Origin: CAXRDE01 sp964342365
Lineage (GTDB): Bacteria; Cyanobacteriota; Sericytochromatia; UBA7694
DNA: 23,659 nt
Direction: 5' to 3'
Assembly: GCA_964342365.1 (NCBI GenBank)
Contig: CAYFGW010000046.1
Location: forward strand, 1-23,659
A model generated the notes under the pieces. It worked only from the letters and a program-made list of their open reading frames with translations. It was not told the DNA's origin and did not search any database. Both the position numbers and the translations under genes were made by a program. This document shows, one piece after another, positions 7,749-15,427 of the stretch. Position 1 is the first letter of the stretch, and the number at the start of each line of letters is the position of its first letter.

Positions 7749-8240
7749 ATGTCATCGAGTCCTCTTGAAATTTATATTTCTGCCAGTATTAGCAACGCCC
7801 ATAATAATGCCTATATTGCCTCCCTGTTTCCTGAATCAGAGTTTTTTATTCATTTGCCTCAAAAAATCGTGCCCGATCACCTGAGTCACGTGGAGTTTCC
7901 CCTGCACGTTTACCAACAGTGTATTGAAATGATGACAGCTTCTCATCTGGGACTGGTGTTTTTTGATGCTTTCGGACGCGATTGTGCCTGGGAATGTGGC
8001 TGGTACAGTGCCCGTGAGGATAAACAGCTGGTGGGTTTTGCCGAGTCGGGTAGCGTATTTTTGCGGGATTGGATGGTCAAAGGCGGACTGGATGCTTTAA
8101 TTACCCCCAATCCCCGCCTTTATAAGGTGTGTCAGGAGAATCCAATTTTGTCTCAAAAAGAACTGATTTATATTCCTACACCGGCGGACTTACCCGCCGC
8201 CATTCAGGGCTACTGGCAGAATGTACGGGAAAAAAACTAA
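7749..8240 (+). CDS. Nucleoside 2-deoxyribosyltransferase-like protein
   Basis: 163 residues from ATG 7749, with AGGAA nine bases upstream. The frame is open further upstream inside the M16-like gene, but that extension has no ribosome site. The layout fits the NDT fold: an N-terminal strand IYISASIS, a middle SHLGLVFFDAFGRD, and WECGWYSAREDKQLVGF, where Glu82 occupies the position of the catalytic glutamate in the family's 'GT-wE-G-A' motif; NDT enzymes transfer or hydrolyse deoxyribosyl groups at nucleosides. A C-terminal extension (NPRLYKVCQEN onward) is not typical of the minimal enzyme. Related folds also occur in NAD- or nucleotide-cleaving proteins, so the substrate is open. Last gene of the SDR/M16-like run, followed by a long non-coding stretch. 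Confidence 0.55.
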   Translation: MSSSPLEIYISASISNAHNNAYIASLFPESEFFIHLPQKIVPDHLSHVEFPLHVYQQCIEMMTASHLGLVFFDAFGRDCAWECGWYSAREDKQLVGFAESGSVFLRDWMVKGGLDALITPNPRLYKVCQENPILSQKELIYIPTPADLPAAIQGYWQNVREKN

Positions 8241-8390
8241 TTTTATAAAAAAGTTATAAAAATGTCTTCAGGGTGTCATTCCCATCCGCTAAGTTATTAC
8301 TCATGTGCTTCACGGCACAACTTTTAACCCGAAGGTGATGTAATTAATGATTCTCGCGCGTTAGTTTCAAAATAGTTGACATGCTGATTT

Positions 8391-8429
8391 AAAGCCCTCT
8401 GAGTTTCTTGAAAACATTCAGAGGGCTTT
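8391..8429 (+). terminator. Strong 12-bp stem hairpin terminator
   Basis: Perfect inverted repeat AAAGCCCTCTGA (8391-8402) and TCAGAGGGCTTT (8418-8429) with a 15-base loop. The T tract is short on the plus strand (TTTC) and on the minus strand runs into AAATC, so the hairpin could act in either direction but is not a textbook U-run terminator. Confidence 0.65.
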
Positions 8430-8529
8430 CGCTATGGAAATTGGAGAGGTATATTAGGTTTAAGCATAACTTGTTTTTTTCTTAATGTTTACATAACCAA
8501 GAGCGCTTCAGTTCCTTTTCATAACCCTC

Positions 8530-8535
8530 TATATT
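8530..8535 (+). promoter_or_regulatory. Tentative -10 box (TATATT) for the glycine-rich gene
   Basis: TATATT lies 47 bp before the start, with a weak TTCAGT at 8507-8512 in -35 position (17-bp spacer). It sits within a small inverted repeat CTCTA-TATT-TAGAG. Only partial consensus match. Confidence 0.25.
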
Positions 8536-8582
8536 TAGAGTATGCACCTTTATGGGCAAACGATTAAGCAAAGGACTCGACA

Positions 8583-9188
8583 ATGAACACCAGCGCTATT
8601 CAGTCTTATATGCCGTATAATTTGACTTTTCCGTCCACTTATACGGCCAGTGTAGACGATCCCACCAATTCTCCCCAGTATGAATCCAACTTTGCGCTGG
8701 ATGCTGTAGAAATTGGCGTCAAATCTTTGCTTATAGGTCGCATGACTTCAAAACAGGCCGCCAATCACTTACAAATTAACCAGCTCAAACAAAAAGAAAC
8801 CTCCACCCTCGGATTGAGTGTGAACACCATGTTTAAAACGGCGGGTAAAGCGGGTCTGGTGAGTGGTGCCGTTTCTGCTGGACGTAATATTTACCACCTG
8901 GCCACCGGAGACATTAATATGGCCCGGGCGGGCGGTAATGTGGGCGCTGATATCGTGGGAGGTACTGTGGGCGGTATGGTGGCTGCCACTACCTCAAGCC
9001 TGGCGGTGAAAGCCATGGCTAACGCTTCCTTTGGCATGGGGACCGTGGGGCTAATCGGAGGTGCCGTGGGCTTTGCTGTGGCGGACTCTCTTTATCACGT
9101 TACGGGTATCCGGGAAACCGTCTCCAATAAATTAACGGGCATTATCGAACGCTGGTTTGATGTAGATGCCCAGGGCGGCGGCGTATAG
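8583..9188 (+). CDS. Glycine-rich (glycine-zipper-like) hypothetical protein
   Basis: 201 residues with AAAGGA eight bases before the ATG. The first 90 residues are mixed and polar with a short helix containing QINQLKQKE. Residues about 90-180 are rich in Gly, Ala and Val with repeated GxxxG spacing (LVSGAVSAGRNIY, GGNVGADIVGGTVGG, GMGTVGLIGGAVGFAVADSLY), the pattern of glycine zippers that pack in membranes or form oligomers. It ends in an amphipathic helix and a GGG tail. There is no signal peptide. Similar stretches occur in membrane-active, toxin-transport and phage tail proteins, so no function is assigned. YigZ begins six bases after its stop. Confidence 0.6.
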   Translation: MNTSAIQSYMPYNLTFPSTYTASVDDPTNSPQYESNFALDAVEIGVKSLLIGRMTSKQAANHLQINQLKQKETSTLGLSVNTMFKTAGKAGLVSGAVSAGRNIYHLATGDINMARAGGNVGADIVGGTVGGMVAATTSSLAVKAMANASFGMGTVGLIGGAVGFAVADSLYHVTGIRETVSNKLTGIIERWFDVDAQGGGV

Positions 9189-9194
9189 CGTCCA

Positions 9195-9788
9195 ATGCCT
9201 CAGGCCTTCGCCACCGACGGCGAAACCGAAATAATTATTCAAAAAAGCCGCTTTATTGCCAGTGGAGGCCCCGTTTCCACTCCCGATGAAGCGGCTGACT
9301 TTTTGGTCACCGTGCAGCAGCGTTACCCCCAGGCCAATCACCATTGTTATGCCTACAAAGTTACAGGTCCTCCGGCCACCGACCGTTTTTCTGACGATGG
9401 TGAACCCAATGGCACTGCCGGAAAACCTATTCTGACGATTTTAGAGCATCATTTGCAAAACAGTATCATCGTGGTCACCCGTTACTTCGGGGGCACCAAG
9501 CTGGGGAAAGGCGGTCTCGTCAGAGCCTATACCCAGGCCAGTAAGTCCTTGCTGGAGGCCATCCCACTGCGAGAAGACGAACCCCTGCACACCGTGCGTT
9601 TGCGCTACCCTTATACTCTGAGTGCGCAAATCGAGTATCATCTACACAAAAAATCGTTGGCTTTTGCTCCGGTATATGCCGCTGACATTGAGGTTGAGCT
9701 GCAGTTAACAGCGTCTGACTACGGGGCGTTAAAAACCGTATTAGAACCTTTTACCTTGCAAGGTCTACGTTTTCACGAACAGGAATAG
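9195..9788 (+). CDS. yigZ: YigZ/IMPACT (UPF0029) family protein
   Basis: 197 residues, the usual size. The family signatures are clear: HHCYAYK (49-55), DDGEPNGTAGKPIL (67-80) and VVTRYFGGTKLGKGGLVRAY (93-112), followed by the C-terminal ferredoxin-like DUF1949-type domain. Bacterial YigZ resembles eukaryotic IMPACT and the nucleic-acid-binding fold of EF-G domain IV; its precise cellular role is unsettled. The start codon lacks an obvious ribosome site and is six bases from the preceding stop, consistent with translational coupling to the glycine-rich gene. Confidence 0.93.
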   Translation: MPQAFATDGETEIIIQKSRFIASGGPVSTPDEAADFLVTVQQRYPQANHHCYAYKVTGPPATDRFSDDGEPNGTAGKPILTILEHHLQNSIIVVTRYFGGTKLGKGGLVRAYTQASKSLLEAIPLREDEPLHTVRLRYPYTLSAQIEYHLHKKSLAFAPVYAADIEVELQLTASDYGALKTVLEPFTLQGLRFHEQE

Positions 9789-9811
9789 CAATGGTCAGAG
9801 TTTGAAACGGC

Positions 9812-10981
9812 TTAGGGTTGAAATGCCGCCGCAAAAAATTGCCGGACCCGGGGCGCATATTCTGGCTGGCGGTAGGTTTCCACATGTTTTCCCCGGGCTT
9901 GCCAGAACGAAAAGGGCTGCCCTGTGACTGTTTCCACCACCTTTGAGAGAATTTGTGCGTTTTCAAAGCTGGTTTGCTCATCTTCTACGCTGTGCACCTG
10001 AGCATAACGCACCGCCGGGCGCGCCGATAATAAGCGCTTCAGGGTATATTTTGGCGCAGCTACACGCTCTACATCTCTCACCTTCGTATCCTGTGCGAGC
10101 CAACGTAAATAGGTGCGCGTAATCATTCCTGCGCCCCACTTTTTGAGTACGGTGGGCGTGGTACTCAGATCTTCAGCGAGCCCCTTAAAGATACGTTCTT
10201 CTAAAGCATGGTATAAATCGGCATAGGCGGCATCATTCCAGACGCCTTTAATCACCACAGAAGATCCCTGCGATGACCAATCTGCTGCGGCTGCCATGAC
10301 CGTTGCGGCTCCCATGGATTCTCCTAATAAACCCACCTGATGCTCACGGGGAGCCGGGAAACGATGTTCCAGCCAGCGCAGGGCGGCGGTGATATCCTCA
10401 CGCTCTTTGATGCCCAGGCTGCTTTCGCCCGGCTGCCCGTTGTGGGCCCGGAAATCCAGTGCCAGCACGTTGTACTGCTTTTGTAAAAATCCGTAGCGTT
10501 CAAAAGCCATCCATTTATTAAACTGATAGCCGTGTTGCAAAATGACGGTTTTTCGGCGACCCGCCGGATCCGCGGCGGCCAGGAAAAACCCCTGAATGGG
10601 GGTGCCGTCTGCGCTTTGCAAGGTCAGAGGCTCAGCATTGTCTGGCAGGCGGGTAGATTTGATGTGACGGGGTCTACGCATATAGCCATAGCGGGTTTTC
10701 AGATAGGGCAGAAGCTTATTGAGGGTTTTTCGCAGGGTGGGCGTCAACTGTTGAGCCTGAAGGTCTGTGCGGCTTGTGGCCAACGCTTTTTCCAGCTGTT
10801 CTTGATCTGCGGCATTGAAGCTCTTTAAATCAGGCAGAAGTGACTCAGCCTGAAGCCCCCGCACGCTCACAGCCCTTGAAGTGGGCAATAAGGGCCCGGA
10901 ACGCCCGGCACAAGCGGTGAGTGTCAGAGTCAGCAAAAATAGGGGGAGTTGGTGTTTTAGCATGTGCCTGTTTTTTAGCAT
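9812..10981 (-). CDS. Lipoprotein alpha/beta hydrolase
   Basis: 389 residues. The N-terminus (MLKNRHMLKHQLPLFLLTLTLTAC) is a lipoprotein signal with lipobox LTAC and Cys24, so the enzyme is probably membrane-anchored in the periplasm. The hydrolase core follows the order VILQHGYQFNKW (oxyanion HG, 150-151), VLALDFRAHNGQPGES, nucleophile elbow GLLGESMGAA (Ser222), then Asp334 (HSVEDEQTSFE) and His366 (RGKHVETY) as likely triad members. It resembles the BAAT/PGAP-like or 'alpha/beta hydrolase of unknown specificity' group. Two ATGs (10981 and 10963) are both plausible; each sits in an 18-bp-offset repeat. It begins five bases after the allantoinase stop, so the two are one operon. Confidence 0.85.
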   Translation of the reverse strand: MLKNRHMLKHQLPLFLLTLTLTACAGRSGPLLPTSRAVSVRGLQAESLLPDLKSFNAADQEQLEKALATSRTDLQAQQLTPTLRKTLNKLLPYLKTRYGYMRRPRHIKSTRLPDNAEPLTLQSADGTPIQGFFLAAADPAGRRKTVILQHGYQFNKWMAFERYGFLQKQYNVLALDFRAHNGQPGESSLGIKEREDITAALRWLEHRFPAPREHQVGLLGESMGAATVMAAAADWSSQGSSVVIKGVWNDAAYADLYHALEERIFKGLAEDLSTTPTVLKKWGAGMITRTYLRWLAQDTKVRDVERVAAPKYTLKRLLSARPAVRYAQVHSVEDEQTSFENAQILSKVVETVTGQPFSFWQARGKHVETYRQPEYAPRVRQFFAAAFQP

Positions 10982-10984
10982 GTG
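10955..10984. repeat. Micro tandem repeat at the hydrolase start
   Basis: TTTTAGCATGTG occurs at 10955-10966 and again at 10973-10984, an 18-bp offset. On the minus strand it gives two copies of CACATGCTAAAA and so duplicates the start codon with MLK. Confidence 0.8.
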
Positions 10985-10986
10985 TT

Positions 10987-12315
10987 TTAGGATCGTCCTA
11001 ACAAGAAGGTGCCCGAAGGCTGCTGTAAGTGCTCACCGTACTTGTAAACGCATTTTCCCGCCACGTAGGTACGATGCACCTTACCCCACAGAGCCTGATT
11101 CTGATACGGTGTGACGGCGTGCTTAAAAAAGATGTTTTCTGCCGACACCACAAACTGTGCTTCGGGGTCCCAGATGATGAAGTCGGCCGGGTGGCCCACT
11201 TTGAGTTCGCCTTTTTCGGGACGGCCCATAAACTGAGCGGAATTCAGGCTCATTAAACGCTGTATGTCTACAATGGAAAAGCCCCGTTTGCGGGCCCGTG
11301 TCCACACGGAAGATAAGCCAAACTGTAAGGACGCAATACCGCCCCAGGCGTGCAGCACGTCGCCTTCTTCCAGGTGTTTCAAGCCGGGAGTACAGGGAGA
11401 GTGATCGGTAACCACAAAGTCAATGAGGCCGTCTTTGAGTCCCTGCCAGAGCCCTTCGGCGTTTTCCTTCTCTCGAATGGGGGGCATGCATTTGTACTCC
11501 GGGTGCCCGTCGGGAATATTTTCTGCGTAAAAATACAGGTAGTGAGGGCAGGTTTCTACCGTAAAGGGCAGGCCTTCTTTGCGGGCGGCGGCAATGGCGG
11601 GCAGGGCTGTGGCAGAAGACAAATGCACAATGTGAGTGGCACAGCCCGTTTCGCGGCAGAGTTCAATCATCATGTCAATGGCGCGGTCTTCCCAGTGATT
11701 GGGGCGTGAGGCCAGAAACGCCTGATAGCTCTGGGCTTCGCTTTCGGGGTGCGCCGGTGCATCTCCTTCTAGTTCTGCGTGCACCAGCAGAGGAATATTG
11801 TGTTTGGCCAGTACCGGCATGGCCTTGCGCAGATCCTCGGCAGAGGTGTGAGGGAACTCATCAATCCCCGAATGAATCAAAAAAGCTTTGAATCCCAGAA
11901 TACCCGCGTCGATCATGGGTTCGAGAATCTCTGCAGAACAGTTTTCAGGAATCACACCGCCCCAGAAACCCACATCCATCCAGCATTTGTTAGCTGCTGC
12001 CTTTTGCTTACTCTCGAAGGCTTTGAGGGTGGTGGTCACCGGACTGGAATTGAGGGGCATATCCACCAGGGTGGTGACACCACCAGCGGCCGCTGCGCGG
12101 GTTGCGGTACGAAAGCCTTCCCATTCCGTGCGGCCGGGTTCATTCACGTGCACGTGAGGATCTACCACGCCGGTCATGATGACCAGGCGGCCAAAGTCTT
12201 CGGCCTCGGCGTGCTTTTCGGCGTAAATGGCCTGGATTTTGCCGTTATCCACGGCCAGTGTGGCGGGCTGTTCTCCCTCAGGCAGCACGACCCGTTCGCT
12301 GTAAAAATACTTCAT
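10987..12315 (-). CDS. allB: Allantoinase (cyclic amidohydrolase superfamily)
   Basis: 442 residues; AGAGGA eight bases before the ATG. It hydrolyses allantoin to allantoate in purine breakdown. Metal ligands are in place: HVH (His54, His56) in VDPHVHVNEPGRTEWEGF, the carboxylated Lys143 in GFKAFLIHSG, His179 (LLVHAE), His231 (HIVHLSS) and Asp304 (VVTDHSPC). The NEPGRTEWEGF and DMPLNS segments and the KCMPPIREKEN and AWGGIASLQFGLS blocks match allantoinases rather than dihydroorotases or dihydropyrimidinases as I recall them. No other ureide gene (allantoicase, ureidoglycolate or urate genes) is visible nearby, so this is an orphan step within the window. An alternative reading is a related hydantoinase with another substrate. 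Confidence 0.88.
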   Translation of the reverse strand: MKYFYSERVVLPEGEQPATLAVDNGKIQAIYAEKHAEAEDFGRLVIMTGVVDPHVHVNEPGRTEWEGFRTATRAAAAGGVTTLVDMPLNSSPVTTTLKAFESKQKAAANKCWMDVGFWGGVIPENCSAEILEPMIDAGILGFKAFLIHSGIDEFPHTSAEDLRKAMPVLAKHNIPLLVHAELEGDAPAHPESEAQSYQAFLASRPNHWEDRAIDMMIELCRETGCATHIVHLSSATALPAIAAARKEGLPFTVETCPHYLYFYAENIPDGHPEYKCMPPIREKENAEGLWQGLKDGLIDFVVTDHSPCTPGLKHLEEGDVLHAWGGIASLQFGLSSVWTRARKRGFSIVDIQRLMSLNSAQFMGRPEKGELKVGHPADFIIWDPEAQFVVSAENIFFKHAVTPYQNQALWGKVHRTYVAGKCVYKYGEHLQQPSGTFLLGRS

Positions 12316-12341
12316 GGTGGTTCCTCTTGCTTCTGGTCTTT

Positions 12342-12350
12342 ATTTTAGCA
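12342..12350 (-). promoter_or_regulatory. Extended -10 promoter element for the allantoinase operon
   Basis: On the minus strand the sequence TGCTAAAAT is an extended -10 (TGn followed by TAAAAT). It lies 27 bp before the allantoinase start. No clear -35 is seen, which extended -10 promoters can tolerate. Confidence 0.45.
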
Positions 12351-12435
12351 AATTACGGGCCAGTGCCGTGCGGGTGCAGAGGTGCGGGTGTTATTCTGAA
12401 TAAACGAAATCAATTGATAAAACCGAGGTAATGGT

Positions 12436-12996
12436 ATGGGTATTAAATCCGATCGCTGGATCCGCCAAAAAGCATTAGAAGAAGACATGATTTCTCCCTT
12501 TGAAGAGCGCCTGGTGAGCACGGGCAAAATTTCCTACGGTCTGTCTTCCTATGGCTATGATTTGCGGGTCAGCAATAAATTCAAAATTTTCACCAATATT
12601 CACGGGGCGGTGGTGGACCCCAAAAATTTCGCGCAACAGTCATTTCTGGATTTTGAAGGCGATGTGTGTACCGTCCCTCCCAATTCCTTTGCGCTGGCCT
12701 CCTCGGTGGAGTATTTCAAAATTCCTGACAATGTGCTGGCGGTGTGCCTGGGTAAAAGCACCTACGCCCGCTGCGGCATTATTGTGAACGTCACCCCTTT
12801 TGAACCCGGCTGGGAAGGCTATGTGACCCTTGAAATTTCAAACACCACGCCGTTGCCCTGCCGCATTTATGCCAATGAGGGCCTTTGTCAGGTGCTCTTT
12901 TTTGAAGGAGATGAACCCTGTGAGGTCAACTATCGCAGCCGTTCGGGCAAGTATCAGGCACAGGAAGGAATTGTGCTGCCGCGTATTGCGGAGTAG
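12436..12996 (+). CDS. dcd: dCTP deaminase
   Basis: 186 residues, typical length. It deaminates dCTP to dUTP, the first step of the dCTP route to dTTP. Visible motifs: SYGYDLRVS near residue 38-46, VCLGKSTYARCGIIVNVTPFEPGWEG (103-128) with the KSTYAR catalytic/phosphate-binding stretch, and TLEISN with the general-base Glu133. GAGGT sits before the ATG. The first gene of a four-gene unit with ldpA starting six bases after its stop. Whether it is monofunctional or also a dUTPase cannot be decided from the sequence, and no separate dut gene is visible. Confidence 0.94.
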   Translation: MGIKSDRWIRQKALEEDMISPFEERLVSTGKISYGLSSYGYDLRVSNKFKIFTNIHGAVVDPKNFAQQSFLDFEGDVCTVPPNSFALASSVEYFKIPDNVLAVCLGKSTYARCGIIVNVTPFEPGWEGYVTLEISNTTPLPCRIYANEGLCQVLFFEGDEPCEVNYRSRSGKYQAQEGIVLPRIAE

Positions 12997-13002
12997 TTCT
13001 TC

Positions 13003-14010
13003 ATGAAACCTTTTCTCAGGCAGGCGCTAGAAGCACAACGCTTTTTTAAAGTGATTTGTGGCGCAAGCTACCGCAACGGCGATTTTATTACCTGGTTCAG
13101 CGAAATTTTTACGCTGGCAGGTGCTCACGTTATAGATATCGGAGCGGATCCCGAATTGGTCAAAGCCGTGCGCGTGGGCATTGAACGGGCACAGGCCAAA
13201 GCAAAGGTTGTGGCTCCGGTGATCATGGTGTCTGTGGGCATCAATGATGACGTACATTTTCTGCGCGTGGACAAAGAAATATCGCGCTGTGATCATCACG
13301 GTTTTTGTGCCAATGCCTGTCCTCACGACGTGTTTGTGGGACAGGAAATACGTCTGGAAAACTGCCTCGGTTGCGATCATTGTGTGGTGGCCTGCCCTGA
13401 AGATGCCCTGACGCTGGTGCCCCGGGAGCCCTTAGATACCGTAGACGCCCTGATTCAGCAATGTTTTGCTGCCGGAGCCAGTGCCATTGAAGTGCACACC
13501 GGACACGGTGACCGGCATGCACTGGATTCTGTTTTTAAAGTGTTGGCCCCTTATCGTGAGCGCATTGATTTGTTGGCCTGTAGCATCGGTGCTCACGGTC
13601 AAAGCACGAATGATTTAATAGCTCTGGCCCACGATATTACCACCCTCTGGCCGGAACCTCTGGTGATTCAGGCGGACGGAAAGCCCATTAGCGGGCGCAA
13701 GGGCTGGCGCTCTACTATGCCCGCACTGGTTCTGGCTCAGGCGTTGTTTGAAGCGGACGTTCAGGCCTTTATTCAGGTGTCAGGGGGCGTAAATGATCTC
13801 ACCCGTCAAATCGCCTGCCGGGAGGGTATTCCCATTCACGGGGTGGCTACCGGTTCTTTTGCCCGTAAACATCTGGGGTTATCTGCCACTACACCTCGAA
13901 CGCCTGCTATTTTTGAAGCAGCCCTTAAAAAAGCAAAAGCGCTGGTTAAATCTGCTGATGCGGCCCAATTCCACGCTGAAACCGCTAAAATGAAGAAAGT
14001 ACCCGGTTAG
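13003..14010 (+). CDS. ldpA: LdpA-like iron-sulfur protein
   Basis: 335 residues. In cyanobacteria LdpA is an iron-sulfur protein of the circadian input pathway that senses redox/light state. Matches I recognise: FKVICGASYRNGDFI (15-29), GAHVIDIGADP, a cysteine-rich centre, LVIQADGKPISGRKGW, FIQVSGGVNDLT and IHGVATGSFARK. Cysteines 96, 102, 106 and 121, 124, 127, 131 (last two groups CxxCxxCxxxCP) give seven ligands, enough for one 4Fe-4S and one 3Fe-4S cluster. No ribosome site is seen; six bases after the dcd stop, so coupled translation is likely. There are no kai genes in the window, so a clock role is unlikely and a redox role more probable (inference). Confidence 0.82.
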   Translation: MKPFLRQALEAQRFFKVICGASYRNGDFITWFSEIFTLAGAHVIDIGADPELVKAVRVGIERAQAKAKVVAPVIMVSVGINDDVHFLRVDKEISRCDHHGFCANACPHDVFVGQEIRLENCLGCDHCVVACPEDALTLVPREPLDTVDALIQQCFAAGASAIEVHTGHGDRHALDSVFKVLAPYRERIDLLACSIGAHGQSTNDLIALAHDITTLWPEPLVIQADGKPISGRKGWRSTMPALVLAQALFEADVQAFIQVSGGVNDLTRQIACREGIPIHGVATGSFARKHLGLSATTPRTPAIFEAALKKAKALVKSADAAQFHAETAKMKKVPG

Positions 14011-14032
14011 AGGATACAAGAGGACGTAATCT

Positions 14033-15427
14033 ATGGAAGTCACTGAAAAGCAAATTACCGACAATATTGAAGAACTGCTGGTCAACTTGCCCGAGCATAT
14101 TTCTCAGGCCCTGCGCCAGGAAAACCGCCTGCACGAACTCATTGAAATTGTGCTGGATCTGGGCAGAGAACCCGAAGCGCGCTATCCCGACGGTATTCAG
14201 TACCTGAGTGAGATTACCATTGCTCAGGCGGAAATTGATTACGTTGTGAATCAAATTGGGGATTTTGGTGACGACAATCGCGCGGGCATTGAGCGCACCC
14301 TGCACCGGATTTCTTGTATTCGCAACCGTCAGGGAAAAATTATTGGCCTGACCTGTCGCGTGGGCCGGGCCGTACAGGGCACCATTGACATTATTCGCGA
14401 TCTGGTGGAATCCGGACGCAGTATTCTGGCGCTGGGCCGTCCCGGTGTGGGAAAAACCACCAAGCTCAGAGAAATTGCCCGCATCCTGGCCGATGACCTC
14501 AATAAGCGCGTGGTGGTGATTGATACCTCTAACGAAATCGCCGGGGATGGCGATATTCCCCATCCGGCCATTGGTCGCGCTCGCCGCATGCAGGTCAAAA
14601 CCCCTGCCGAGCAGCACTCGGTCATGATTGAGGCGGTAGAAAACCATATGCCTGAAGTCATTGTGATCGACGAGATCTCCACTCAGGCCGAAGCCGACGC
14701 GGCCCGTACCATCGCGGAACGGGGTGTGCAACTGATTGGCACGGCCCACGGCAATAGCATTGAAAACCTCATTCTAAACCCGTCCTTAAATGATCTTGTA
14801 GGCGGCATTGAAAGTGTTACCCTGGGAGACGAAGAAGCCAAGCGTCGCGCTACCCAGAAAACGGTGCAGGAACGTAAATCTCCTCCAACCTTTGACATTG
14901 CCATCGAAATTCAGGATCGTTATCGCCTGGCGATTCATCTGGATGTGTCTGAAGTGGTGGATCAATATTTACGCAATCGCATGCCCGCGCCAGAGGTACG
15001 TTATATCGACGAAGACGGTATGGTGAAAAAGATCAAAACTACCCCCGTGGACATGGGCCGTCAGATGCTCAATGTGACCGGCGAGCGAGAAAGTGTGATG
15101 AATATTTTCCCGTATGCTGTGAGTCGCAGTCAGGTGGAGCGGGTGATTAAAACCATGCGTTTGCCCGCGCAGGTGACCAAAAATATGGATGACGCCGATG
15201 CGCTGATGCTGCTTCAGTCTTATAAAAAGCACCGTAAGGTCATTGACTCCGCCGAAAATCGTCAGATACCCGTGTATATGGTGCGTTCCAATACGATTTA
15301 TCAGATTCAAAAGACCCTGCGTCAAATTATGCAGTTAGACAGTGCCAGTCCCGAAGAAGAAAACCAGTTTCGTGAAATGGACCAGAAGTCCAATTACTTT
15401 GATCAAACCGATGTTCATGGCTTCTAA
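14033..15427 (+). CDS. Ycf45/R3H-type AAA ATPase
   Basis: 464 residues with AGAGGA nine bases before the ATG. It resembles the cyanobacterial and red-algal plastid Ycf45 family, also annotated as R3H-domain nucleic-acid-binding protein and related to SpoIIIAA-type ATPases. Walker A is GRPGVGKT (135-142), followed by KLREIARILADDLNKRVVVIDTSNEIAGDGDIPHPAIGRARRMQV, and Walker B near VIVIDEIS (about 212). The C-terminal third has KKHRKVIDSAENRQIPVYMVRSNTIYQIQKTLRQI, typical of the family. The defining R-x3-H pair of an R3H domain is not visible, so nucleic-acid binding is unproven. The role is unknown even in cyanobacteria. Its last codons overlap the tmk start. Confidence 0.85.
   Translation: MEVTEKQITDNIEELLVNLPEHISQALRQENRLHELIEIVLDLGREPEARYPDGIQYLSEITIAQAEIDYVVNQIGDFGDDNRAGIERTLHRISCIRNRQGKIIGLTCRVGRAVQGTIDIIRDLVESGRSILALGRPGVGKTTKLREIARILADDLNKRVVVIDTSNEIAGDGDIPHPAIGRARRMQVKTPAEQHSVMIEAVENHMPEVIVIDEISTQAEADAARTIAERGVQLIGTAHGNSIENLILNPSLNDLVGGIESVTLGDEEAKRRATQKTVQERKSPPTFDIAIEIQDRYRLAIHLDVSEVVDQYLRNRMPAPEVRYIDEDGMVKKIKTTPVDMGRQMLNVTGERESVMNIFPYAVSRSQVERVIKTMRLPAQVTKNMDDADALMLLQSYKKHRKVIDSAENRQIPVYMVRSNTIYQIQKTLRQIMQLDSASPEEENQFREMDQKSNYFDQTDVHGF

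Larger units (their letters stand above)
8241..8582 (+). other. Gene-poor intergenic stretch with short SD-led ORF and terminator
   Basis: 342 bp without a standard gene. It holds an AT-rich start, a small hairpin (TGTGC/GCACA, 8304-8319), an AAGG at 8332-8335 nine to eleven bases before a five-codon ORF (MILAR, 8347-8364), a strong terminator hairpin (8391-8429) and then 150 bp to the next gene. Another open frame (8262-8327, 21 codons) has no ribosome site. The arrangement is compatible with a leader/attenuator for the glycine-rich gene, an sRNA, or only a 3' UTR with terminator. Confidence 0.4.

Noticed and set aside
8262..8327. A 21-codon open frame (MSSGCHSHPL...)
   Set aside because: No ribosome site precedes it and the composition is random-looking; it may be covered by the leader-like stretch.
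11779..12348. A 189-codon open frame on the plus strand
   Set aside because: It is antisense to the allantoinase gene, whose metal ligands are all present.
12418..12423. Extended -10-like TGATAAAAC before dcd
   Set aside because: The transcription start would fall inside the ribosome site and leave no usable leader.
13985..14749. A 254-codon open frame on the minus strand
   Set aside because: It is fully antisense to the Ycf45-like ATPase, whose family motifs settle the coding strand.
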